A stretch of 64,000 nucleotides of DNA, from positions 20,289-84,288 of the forward strand of contig SVMH01000004.1 in the NCBI GenBank assembly GCA_015067525.1. Direction: 5' to 3'. The notes beneath the pieces are model-generated. The model was given only the letters and a program-made list of their open reading frames with translations. It did no database searches and had not been told where the DNA came from. Shown piece after piece: positions 8,092 through 15,305 of this stretch; position 1 is the first letter of the stretch; the number at the start of each line of letters is the position of its first letter. The DNA is from Oscillospiraceae bacterium (GTDB lineage: Bacteria > Bacillota > Clostridia > Oscillospirales > Oscillospiraceae). A program made the position numbers and the translations under genes.

Positions 8092-9420
8092 TTATCCCTC
8101 CGTTTTGGTGTTGCCGCCGCCGCTTCCGCGGTGCCGGCGCCCGCCGCGATGCCGGCGGCGCTTGGGGGCCTCGCCGCCCTCAGCCTTGGGTGCGGCGGGC
8201 TTTTCGGCTGCGGGTGCTGCCTTCTTTTCGGCTGCGGGCGCTGCGGCAGCTTCCGCCTTGGCGCCGCCACGGCCGCGTCCGCCGCGGTGACGGCGGCGCT
8301 TGGGAGCCTCGCCGCTCTCGCCCTTGGGGGCGTCGGCGGACGTTTGGGGTTCGCTCTTTTCTGCCTTGACGCTTTCGCCGGTGGGTGCGGCCTGCTGTAC
8401 AGCGGCCTCTTCGCCCTTACCCTTGCCGCCGCGGCGTCCGCGGCGACGGCGGGAGCGCTTTTCCCCGTCTTCGGTGCCGCTCTCCGGCAGATCCTGCACG
8501 GCGGTAAAATCGGAGAAGAAAGTGGGCACGGGCAGCTCCTCCTCCTGCGGCTCCTCCACATAGCGCTCGGGACGCTCCTTGGGCACCACGATGCCGTCGC
8601 GGGAGCCCTTACCGTTGCGCAGCACGCAGATCTCGCAGTTGTGGTAGCACTGGGGGGATTCGGGCCGGTCATCGAGGCGCACGGTGACCCGCTCCTTGAG
8701 AATGTTCACGTCGCAGACGTTGCCGGGGCCGTCCGGCGTCTGGACGAAGGAGTCGTTCTTGGGAAGGCGCTTCAGGGCGTCTTCATAGGCGTCCTGCTCA
8801 TATTTCAGGCAGCACATCAGGCGGCCGCAGGTGCCGGAGATCTTGGTGGGGTTCAGGCTCAGATTCTGGGTCTTGGCCATCTTGATGGAAACGGGCATAA
8901 AGTCGTCCATAAACTGGCTGCAGCAGAAGGGTCTGCCGCAGATGCCCAGACCGCCCAGCATCTTGGCCTCGTCGCGCACGCCGATCTGGCGCAGCTCGAT
9001 GCGGCTGCGGAACACACCGGCCAGATCCTTTACCAGCTCGCGGAAGTCCACGCGGCCGTCGGCGGTGAAGAAAAAGAGGATCTTGTTGCCGTCAAAGCTG
9101 CACTCCACCCGCACCAGCTTCATCTCCAGCTTGTGCTGCTGGATCTTCTTCTGGCAGATCTCAAAGGCCTCGCCCTCGCGCTGCCGGTTGTACTCAGCGG
9201 TGCGGCGGTCATTCTCCGTGGCCACACGGACCAGCGGGCGCAGGGGCTGCACCACCTGGGTGTCCTCCACCTGATGGTTGCCCTCGGTGCACGTGGCGAA
9301 CTCCAGACCCTGGCTGGTCTCCACGATCACGTTGTCGCCGGTGCGCACCAGCGTGTTCTGGGGGTCGAAATAGTAAGTTTTGGATCCGCTGCGGAAGCGG
9401 ACGGAAATCACAGTGGTCAT
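8092..9420 (-). CDS. ricT: RicT/YaaT (PSP1-domain) protein with basic, low-complexity tail
   Basis: A 442-residue homologue of YaaT/RicT, which in Bacillus subtilis works with RicA and RicF to aid RNase Y-dependent mRNA processing and affects sporulation and competence. The PSP1 core covers about residues 1-260, with the paired cysteine motifs CGRPFCC and CGRLMCC. Beyond about 290 the chain is Ala/Glu/Lys-rich and holds three arginine-rich blocks (RRRRGRRGGKGKG, and two of the form EAPKRRRHRGGR). This tail is absent from B. subtilis YaaT and looks disordered and RNA-binding. ATG 9420 with GGGAG upstream is chosen; it overlaps the holB stop as ATGA. Confidence 0.92.
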   Translation of the reverse strand: MTTVISVRFRSGSKTYYFDPQNTLVRTGDNVIVETSQGLEFATCTEGNHQVEDTQVVQPLRPLVRVATENDRRTAEYNRQREGEAFEICQKKIQQHKLEMKLVRVECSFDGNKILFFFTADGRVDFRELVKDLAGVFRSRIELRQIGVRDEAKMLGGLGICGRPFCCSQFMDDFMPVSIKMAKTQNLSLNPTKISGTCGRLMCCLKYEQDAYEDALKRLPKNDSFVQTPDGPGNVCDVNILKERVTVRLDDRPESPQCYHNCEICVLRNGKGSRDGIVVPKERPERYVEEPQEEELPVPTFFSDFTAVQDLPESGTEDGEKRSRRRRGRRGGKGKGEEAAVQQAAPTGESVKAEKSEPQTSADAPKGESGEAPKRRRHRGGRGRGGAKAEAAAAPAAEKKAAPAAEKPAAPKAEGGEAPKRRRHRGGRRHRGSGGGNTKTEG

Positions 9421-10265
9421 ATGGTATTCTCCCATTCTGCGGCAACGGCGCCCAACACGTGGCCCGCGCCTACGTTATATTGACATTCCAAAGCATAGCG
9501 GTGCAGCAGTTCCGTCAGCGCGGACAGGTGCTTGCGGTCCAGACTGCGGCTCATGAGAGCGGCACCCTCCGCCAGGGAGGGGTCTGCCGCGTTTTTGCCG
9601 CCCTGCAGCAGCAGTCCCTCGGCGCACACACGCCACGCGGTCTGCAGCATCTGCTGCAGCTGCTCGCGCTTGGGCTTGCGGCCCTCCAAAAGGGTGAGGT
9701 ATTCGGTGATCCTGCCCCGTTTGGCGCAGGCAAAGGCCTGCAGCAGCTCCATATCCGGTGCGGCGGAGGCTTCCTCCTGCTGCAGCTTCAGCTCCACGCA
9801 GCGCGAGCGCACCGTGGGCAGCAGCATGGCGCTGTTTTCCACACAGAAGAGGAAGGCGGCATAGGCTGGGCCCTCTTCCACGATCTTCAGCAGCACGTTC
9901 TGATCCCGCTCGTTGAGCTGCTCGCTGCGGGGAAAGATGGCGATCTTGCGCGCGCCCTCGTTGGGGCGGATATAGACCTCGCTGCGCAGCTCCCGCACGG
10001 TGTCCACCGGCAGCTCCTTGCGCTCGGCGTCCTCCACCAGCAGAACGTCGGGGTGGATACCCGCCATGACCTTGCGGCACTGGTTGCACTGCAGACAGGG
10101 CTTGTCCTGAGGGGCGGCACACAGCATGGCGGCCGCGGTATAGCGGGCGGCCTCTGCGCGATCACCGCTGCCCGAGAGGATCAGGGCATGGGGCAGCGCA
10201 CCGCGGCGGGCAAAGGCGCGGATGCGGCGGACGATCATGCTGTTTTCCGTGCTGGCTGCGTTCAT
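9417..10265 (-). CDS. holB: DNA polymerase III subunit delta'
   Basis: Clamp-loader subunit, 282 residues, that helps place the sliding clamp on primed DNA. Family signs are an N-terminal LPHALILSGSG (degenerate Walker A), a zinc-module cysteine set CLQCNQC with an upstream Cys, HPDVLLVEDAERKELPVD, the IFPRSEQLNERDQNVLLKIVEE region, and an SRC motif near residue 150. ATG 10265 has AGGAGG 7 bases upstream; the track's 10382 start lies in the promoter. Stop and next start overlap (ATGA), so translation of ricT is probably coupled. The holB-ricT order is conserved in Firmicutes. Confidence 0.92.
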   Translation of the reverse strand: MNAASTENSMIVRRIRAFARRGALPHALILSGSGDRAEAARYTAAAMLCAAPQDKPCLQCNQCRKVMAGIHPDVLLVEDAERKELPVDTVRELRSEVYIRPNEGARKIAIFPRSEQLNERDQNVLLKIVEEGPAYAAFLFCVENSAMLLPTVRSRCVELKLQQEEASAAPDMELLQAFACAKRGRITEYLTLLEGRKPKREQLQQMLQTAWRVCAEGLLLQGGKNAADPSLAEGAALMSRSLDRKHLSALTELLHRYALECQYNVGAGHVLGAVAAEWENTI

Positions 10266-10326
10266 GCCGTCCTCCTGCTGCGTTGATGCCGGGTGGACCC
10301 AATCCACCCAGTATATAGTCTTCGTT

Positions 10327-10356
10327 AGTATACCACAAAACGCGCTGTTCCTGCAA
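10327..10356 (-). promoter_or_regulatory. holB promoter
   Basis: Minus-strand TTGCAG (10356-10351), 18-bp spacer, TATACT (10332-10327). Confidence 0.7.
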
Positions 10357-10459
10357 GGGCGGGCGAGCGCTTTTTTGTGCAAAAACCCTCATATGACCGT
10401 CCAAACCCCACAAAAGCCAAAATTCATGGGGAAAAGCCGCGCTTTTTTCAAAACATGTC

Positions 10460-10488
10460 TTGCTTTTGCGAAAAAATGTGCATATAAT
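10460..10488 (+). promoter_or_regulatory. ppdK promoter
   Basis: TTGCTT (10460-10465), 17-bp spacer, consensus TATAAT (10483-10488). It lies 52 bases before the ppdK start. The rest of the 275-base gap holds only this and the divergent holB promoter. Confidence 0.8.
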
Positions 10489-10540
10489 AAGGTGTTCACT
10501 TTGATACTTCATTTTTTAAACTTTATACGGAGGGAAAAAC

Positions 10541-13171
10541 ATGAGTAAGAAATTCTGCTACCTGTTTACTGAGGGCAACGCCAAGATGCGTGAGCTGCTG
10601 GGCGGTAAGGGTGCTAACCTGGCCGAGATGACCAACATTGGTCTGCCCGTACCCCAGGGCTTCACCATCACCACCGAGGCTTGCACTCAGTACTATGAGG
10701 ATGGCCGCCAGATCAACGCCGACATCATGGCCGAGATCATGGAGTATATCGAGAAGATGGAAGCCATCACCGGCAAGAAGTTCGGTGATCTGGAGAACCC
10801 CCTGCTGGTCTCCGTCCGTTCCGGCGCCCGCGCTTCCATGCCCGGTATGATGGACACCATCCTGAACCTGGGCCTGAACGAGGAAGTCGTTGAGGTCATC
10901 GCCAAGAAGTCCGGCAACCCCCGTTGGGCTTGGGACTGCTATCGCCGCTTCATCCAGATGTACTCCGACGTCGTGATGGAAGTCGGTAAGAAGTACTTCG
11001 AGCAGCTGATCGACGAGATGAAGGAAGCCAAGGGCGTGACTCAGGACGTGGACCTGACCGCCGACGATCTGAAGGAACTGGCTATGCAGTTCAAGGCTGA
11101 GTACAAGGCCAAGATCGGCAGCGACTTCCCCTCCGATCCCAAGGAGCAGCTGATCGGCGCCGTCAAGGCCGTGTTCCGCAGCTGGGACAACCCCCGCGCC
11201 AACATCTATCGCCGTGACAACGATATCCCCTACTCCTGGGGTACTGCCGTCAACGTCCAGTCCATGGCCTTCGGCAACATGGGTGACGATTGCGGTACCG
11301 GCGTTGCTTTCACCCGTAACCCCGCCACCGGCGAGAAGAAGCTGATGGGCGAGTTCCTGACCAACGCTCAGGGCGAAGACGTGGTGGCCGGCGTCCGTAC
11401 TCCCATGCCCATCGACCAGATGGCTGAGAAGTTCCCCGAGGCTTTTGCTCAGTTCCAGGATGTCTGCAAGCTGCTGGAAGACCACTATCGCGACATGCAG
11501 GATATGGAGTTCACCGTCGAGGCCGGCAAGCTGTATATGCTGCAGACCCGTAACGGTAAGCGTACCGCCGCTGCCGCTCTGAAGATCGCCTGCGACCTGG
11601 TGGACGAGGGCATGATCTCCGAGGCCGAGGCCGTCGCTATGATCGATCCCCGTAACCTGGATACTCTGCTGCATCCCCAGTTCGACGCCAAGGCTCTGAA
11701 GGCCACCGCTCCCGTCGGCAAGGCTCTGCCCGCTTCCCCCGGCGCTGCCTGCGGCAAGATCGTCTTCACCGCTGAGGACGCCAAGGCCTGGGCTGACCGC
11801 GGCGAGAAGGTGGTCCTGGTCCGTCTGGAGACCTCTCCCGAGGATATCGAGGGCATGAAGGCCGCTCAGGGCATCCTGACCGTCCGCGGCGGTATGACCT
11901 CTCACGCTGCCGTCGTGGCCCGCGGCATGGGTACCTGCTGCGTGTCCGGCTGCTCCGCCATCAACATGGACGAGGAGAACAAGCAGTTCACCCTGTCCGG
12001 CAAGACCTACAAGGAAGGCGACTGGCTGAGCCTGGACGGCTCCACCGGTAACATCTATGACGGCGCCATCCCCACCGTGGATGCTTCCGTCACCGGCGAC
12101 TTCGGCCGCATCATGACCTGGGCTGACAAGTATCGCCGTCTGCAGGTCCGCACCAACGCTGACACTCCCCACGACGCCAAGAAGGCCCGTGAGCTGGGTG
12201 CTCAGGGTATCGGCCTGTGCCGTACCGAGCATATGTTCTTCGAGGGTGACCGCATCGCCGCCATCCGCGAGATGATCTGCTCCGACACCGTGGAAGAGCG
12301 CGAGGCCGCTCTGGCTAAGCTGCTGCCCATGCAGCAGGGTGACTTCGAGGGCATCTATGAGGCCATGGAAGGCTGCCCCGTCACCATCCGTTTCCTGGAT
12401 CCCCCCCTGCACGAGTTCGTTCCCACTGAGGAAGCCGACATCGAGCTGCTGGCCAAGACTCAGGGCAAGACCGTGGAGCAGATCAAGGCCATCATCGCCG
12501 GCCTGCACGAGTTCAACCCCATGATGGGTCACCGTGGCTGCCGTCTGGCCGTCACCTATCCTGAGATCGCTGCCATGCAGACCCGTGCCGTGATCCGCGC
12601 CGCCATCAACGTCCAGAAGGCTCACCCCGATTGGACCATGGTGCCCGAGATCATGATCCCCCTGGTCGGCGAGATCAAGGAGCTGAAGTATGTCAAGAGC
12701 GTCGTGGTTGCTACCGCTGACGAAGAGCTGGCCGCTGCCGGCGTGGAGATGAAGTACATGGTCGGTACCATGATCGAGATCCCCCGCGCTGCCCTGACCG
12801 CTGATGAGATCGCCACCGAGGCTGAGTTCTTCTCCTTCGGTACCAACGACCTGACCCAGATGACCTTCGGCTTCTCCCGCGACGACGCCGGCAAGTTCCT
12901 GGATGCTTACTATGATCGCAAGATCTATGAGAACGATCCCTTCGCCCGTCTGGACCAGAACGGCGTTGGCAAGCTGGTTGCTATGGCTGCCAAGCTGGGC
13001 CGCTCCGCTCGCGAGGACCTGCACCTGGGTATCTGCGGTGAGCACGGCGGTGACCCCACCTCCGTGGAGTTCTGCCACAAGGTCGGTCTGGACTATGTGT
13101 CCTGCTCCCCCTTCCGTGTGCCCATCGCTCGTCTGGCTGCCGCTCAGGCTGCTATCAAGGAGAGCAAGTAA
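10541..13171 (+). CDS. ppdK: Pyruvate, phosphate dikinase
   Basis: Reversibly converts PEP, AMP and pyrophosphate to pyruvate, ATP and phosphate; in anaerobic clostridia it serves as a PPi-linked glycolytic enzyme. The 876-residue length and layout match the family. The ATP-grasp domain begins with GGKGANLAEM, the phosphohistidine is in GGMTSHAAVVARGMG at about residue 455, and the C-terminal PEP barrel has the catalytic cysteine in GICGEHGGDP near 831, positions that fit the Clostridium symbiosum enzyme. Codon use is strongly biased, suggesting very high expression. Ribosome site GGAGGG; own promoter and hairpin. Confidence 0.97.
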   Translation: MSKKFCYLFTEGNAKMRELLGGKGANLAEMTNIGLPVPQGFTITTEACTQYYEDGRQINADIMAEIMEYIEKMEAITGKKFGDLENPLLVSVRSGARASMPGMMDTILNLGLNEEVVEVIAKKSGNPRWAWDCYRRFIQMYSDVVMEVGKKYFEQLIDEMKEAKGVTQDVDLTADDLKELAMQFKAEYKAKIGSDFPSDPKEQLIGAVKAVFRSWDNPRANIYRRDNDIPYSWGTAVNVQSMAFGNMGDDCGTGVAFTRNPATGEKKLMGEFLTNAQGEDVVAGVRTPMPIDQMAEKFPEAFAQFQDVCKLLEDHYRDMQDMEFTVEAGKLYMLQTRNGKRTAAAALKIACDLVDEGMISEAEAVAMIDPRNLDTLLHPQFDAKALKATAPVGKALPASPGAACGKIVFTAEDAKAWADRGEKVVLVRLETSPEDIEGMKAAQGILTVRGGMTSHAAVVARGMGTCCVSGCSAINMDEENKQFTLSGKTYKEGDWLSLDGSTGNIYDGAIPTVDASVTGDFGRIMTWADKYRRLQVRTNADTPHDAKKARELGAQGIGLCRTEHMFFEGDRIAAIREMICSDTVEEREAALAKLLPMQQGDFEGIYEAMEGCPVTIRFLDPPLHEFVPTEEADIELLAKTQGKTVEQIKAIIAGLHEFNPMMGHRGCRLAVTYPEIAAMQTRAVIRAAINVQKAHPDWTMVPEIMIPLVGEIKELKYVKSVVVATADEELAAAGVEMKYMVGTMIEIPRAALTADEIATEAEFFSFGTNDLTQMTFGFSRDDAGKFLDAYYDRKIYENDPFARLDQNGVGKLVAMAAKLGRSAREDLHLGICGEHGGDPTSVEFCHKVGLDYVSCSPFRVPIARLAAAQAAIKESK

Positions 13172-13182
13172 TTGTGTTTCCG

Positions 13183-13215
13183 GAGGCCCCGTTTGCAAAA
13201 ACGGGGCCTCTTCAT
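13183..13215 (+). terminator. Intrinsic terminator after ppdK, weak U tract
   Basis: GAGGCCCCGTTT/AAACGGGGCCTC stem with GCAA loop, followed by TTCAT rather than a U run, so it may leak into the small gene behind it. Confidence 0.7.
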
Positions 13216-13241
13216 AAAAAATAAAAAAAGGAGCAATAAAC

Positions 13242-13478
13242 ATGGATTTTCTGAAGAAGTTTTTCCCCTTTTCCTTCAAGGCTAAGGACGTTGCCAGTCT
13301 GCTGATCTCCCTGCTGGTGTACATCGTCATTGACATCGTCTGCGGCGTGGTCATCGGCCTGCTGGCCAAGCTCCCCCTGATTGGCTGGCTGTTCGGTCTG
13401 CTGGGCGGTCTGGTGGGCCTGTACGCCACCGTGGGCATCGTGGTCGCCATTCTGGTGTTCCTGAAGGTGCTGAAGTAA
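13242..13478 (+). CDS. Small hydrophobic membrane protein, unknown function
   Basis: A 78-residue protein with two long hydrophobic stretches (about residues 18-45 and 47-75) joined by a Pro-Gly turn (KLPLIGWL), and short basic ends (MDFLKKFF, KVLK). It is probably a membrane hairpin. AAAGGAGC sits 8 bases before ATG, and its codon use is like that of ppdK (ctg, gtc, ggc dominate), so it looks like a real, well-expressed gene. I see no promoter between the ppdK terminator and this start, so it may depend on read-through from ppdK. I do not recognise the family. Confidence 0.75.
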   Translation: MDFLKKFFPFSFKAKDVASLLISLLVYIVIDIVCGVVIGLLAKLPLIGWLFGLLGGLVGLYATVGIVVAILVFLKVLK

Positions 13479-13498
13479 GCTGCATTTTACAATGGGAA

Positions 13499-13530
13499 AG
13501 AGGCTGTCCTGCGGGGCGGCCTCTTTTTTT
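13499..13530 (+). terminator. Intrinsic terminator after the small membrane gene
   Basis: Imperfect AGAGGC...GCCTCT stem followed by seven T. Confidence 0.7.
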
Positions 13531-13557
13531 GACTTTTGGCGCAAGAGGCGCTATACT
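13529..13557 (+). promoter_or_regulatory. Promoter of the first MATE gene
   Basis: TTGACT (13529-13534), 17-bp spacer, TATACT (13552-13557). The -35 overlaps the U run of the preceding terminator. Confidence 0.8.
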
Positions 13558-13600
13558 ATAAAAATCGTAAGAAAACCATTTCCGGAAGAAAGGATTCCCC

Positions 13601-14971
13601 ATGCAGCAAAACGACAAAACCTACCTTTTTGAACAGGCCCCCATCCCCAAGGCGGTGATGACGCTGGCCATCCCGGGCGTGCTGAGCTCGCTGGTGATGG
13701 TGCTCTATAATCTGGCTGACACCTTCTTTGTCAGCATGCTGGACAGCGCTGTGCAGAACTCCGCCGTGACGCTGGCGGCGCCGGTAATGCTGGCCTTTAA
13801 CGCTGTCAACAACCTCTTCGGTGTGGGCTCGTCCAGTATGATGAGCCGCGCTCTGGGCCGCAAGGATATGGATACGGTGCGCCGCGCCTCCGCCTTCGGC
13901 TTTTACTGCGCGCTGGGCAGCGGAGTTCTCTTTTCCCTGCTGGTGATCCTCTTCTTCCGTCCCCTGTTGGGCCTTTTGGGCGCTGACAGCGTGACCTATG
14001 ATGCCACCGCCGACTATATGCTCTGGACGGTGTGTCTGGGCGCGGTGCCCTCCATCCTCAATGTGGTGATGGCTTACCTCTTCCGCGCCGAGGGCGCCGC
14101 CCTCCACGCCAGCATCGGCACCATGTCCGGCTGTATCCTCAACATCATCCTCGACCCCATCTTCATCCTGCCCTGGGGCCTCGACATGGGCGCTGCCGGT
14201 GCCGGCTGCGCCACCTTCGTAGCCAACTGCGTGGCCTGCACCTATTTCCTGGTGCTTCTGGCGGTGCGGCGGGGCAAGACGGCGGTCTGCGTCAACCCGC
14301 ACTGGTTCTCCTTCCGCCGCGACATCGTCCGCGGTGTGTGCGGCGTGGGCGTGCCGGCCTCCATCCAGAATCTTTTGAACGTGGTGGGCATGACGGTGCT
14401 CAATAACTTCACCGCCGCCTATGAGGCCAGCGCTGTAGCTGCCATGGGCATCGGCCAGAAGATCGCCATGGTGCCCATGTATGCCGCCATGGGCGTGGGC
14501 CAGGCGGTGATGCCGCTGGTGGGCTACAACTTTGCAGCCGGCAACCCAAAGCGCATGAAGGGCGGCTTCGTGTTTGCCACCGAGGTGTCCCTGGCCTTTG
14601 AGATCGCGATCGTGGCAGTGTGCTGCCTGATCCCGGAGACCATTGTGGGCCTGTTCATTCAGGACGCCCAGATCCTGGCCTACGGCGGCCGGTTCCTGCG
14701 TGGCCTCATTCTGGCCCAGCCCTTTTTGTGCATGGACTTTCTGGCGGTGGGCGTGTTCCAGGCCTGCGGCATGGGCAAGCGCTCCCTCCTCTTTGCGGTG
14801 CTGCGCAAGGTAGCGCTGGAGATCCCGGCCCTTGTGATCCTCAACGCCCTCTTCCCTCTCTACGGTCTGGCCTATGCCCAGCTGTGCGCGGAAGTGGTGC
14901 TGGCTGCCGCGGCGGTGCTGATGCTGCGCCGCATTTTCCGCGATGCCGAGCGCTCTGCGGAGTTGCAGTAA
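13601..14971 (+). CDS. MATE-family efflux transporter
   Basis: A 456-residue polytopic protein with about twelve hydrophobic segments, of the MATE (MatE) family, which exports cationic drugs or metabolites using H+ or Na+ gradients. Typical features are the N-terminal VMTLAIPGVLSSLVMVLYNLADT helix, the loop GVGSSSMMSRALGRKD, and the matching mid-protein repeat starting VCGVGVPASIQNLLN. The ribosome site is GAAAGGA. It has its own promoter, with no structured leader, unlike the second MATE gene in this window. The substrate is unknown. Confidence 0.92.
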   Translation: MQQNDKTYLFEQAPIPKAVMTLAIPGVLSSLVMVLYNLADTFFVSMLDSAVQNSAVTLAAPVMLAFNAVNNLFGVGSSSMMSRALGRKDMDTVRRASAFGFYCALGSGVLFSLLVILFFRPLLGLLGADSVTYDATADYMLWTVCLGAVPSILNVVMAYLFRAEGAALHASIGTMSGCILNIILDPIFILPWGLDMGAAGAGCATFVANCVACTYFLVLLAVRRGKTAVCVNPHWFSFRRDIVRGVCGVGVPASIQNLLNVVGMTVLNNFTAAYEASAVAAMGIGQKIAMVPMYAAMGVGQAVMPLVGYNFAAGNPKRMKGGFVFATEVSLAFEIAIVAVCCLIPETIVGLFIQDAQILAYGGRFLRGLILAQPFLCMDFLAVGVFQACGMGKRSLLFAVLRKVALEIPALVILNALFPLYGLAYAQLCAEVVLAAAAVLMLRRIFRDAERSAELQ

Positions 14972-14994
14972 AATACGACAAAAAGTTGCAAAAT

Positions 14995-15028
14995 CCGCCT
15001 TCGGCAATTTGCCGGAGGCGGTGTTTTT
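14995..15028 (+). terminator. Intrinsic terminator after the first MATE gene
   Basis: CCGCCTTCGGC/GCCGGAGGCGG stem with a short A/T loop and a GTTTTT tail. The remaining 270 bases up to the topoisomerase gene hold two DnaA-box-like words (15077-15097), a CCTGTC/GACAGG inverted repeat (15189-15202) and the promoter below; no gene is seen. Confidence 0.8.
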
Positions 15029-15227
15029 CCGGCGCTGCAGCGCACATTTTTGCCGGAATTTGTGTTGACATAATTTTGTGGAAAAGCCTGTGGAAAGTGT
15101 GCAAAACCCTGTGCTGACAAGGAAAAACGGCGGTTGCATGCCCGTTATTCATAACGGCTTGTCAACTACTGTTTTGCCGTATTTTGTTCCTGTCAAGACA
15201 GGGGAAAACAAGGCCTTGCGGTAATAC

Positions 15228-15256
15228 TTGCCAGAATGAGAAAAATACGATAAAAT
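15228..15256 (+). promoter_or_regulatory. Promoter of the topoisomerase operon
   Basis: TTGCCA (15228-15233), 17-bp spacer, TAAAAT (15251-15256), overlapping a TATAAT at 15256-15261. Confidence 0.65.
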
Positions 15257-15305
15257 ATAATAGTTATGGATTTGATTGCCGGTTTGCAGCCGGTCGGAGG
15301 AATAT

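Noticed and set aside
7144-9483. 779-codon plus-strand frame opposite the HAD and ricT genes
   Set aside because: Shadow frame spanning three real minus-strand genes; Ala/Gly/His-rich, low complexity.
10523-13450. 975-codon minus-strand frame opposite ppdK
   Set aside because: Antisense open frame produced by the strong codon bias of ppdK; no family features.
15060-15260. Replication origin
   Set aside because: Only two imperfect DnaA-like words, and no dnaA, dnaN or recF nearby.
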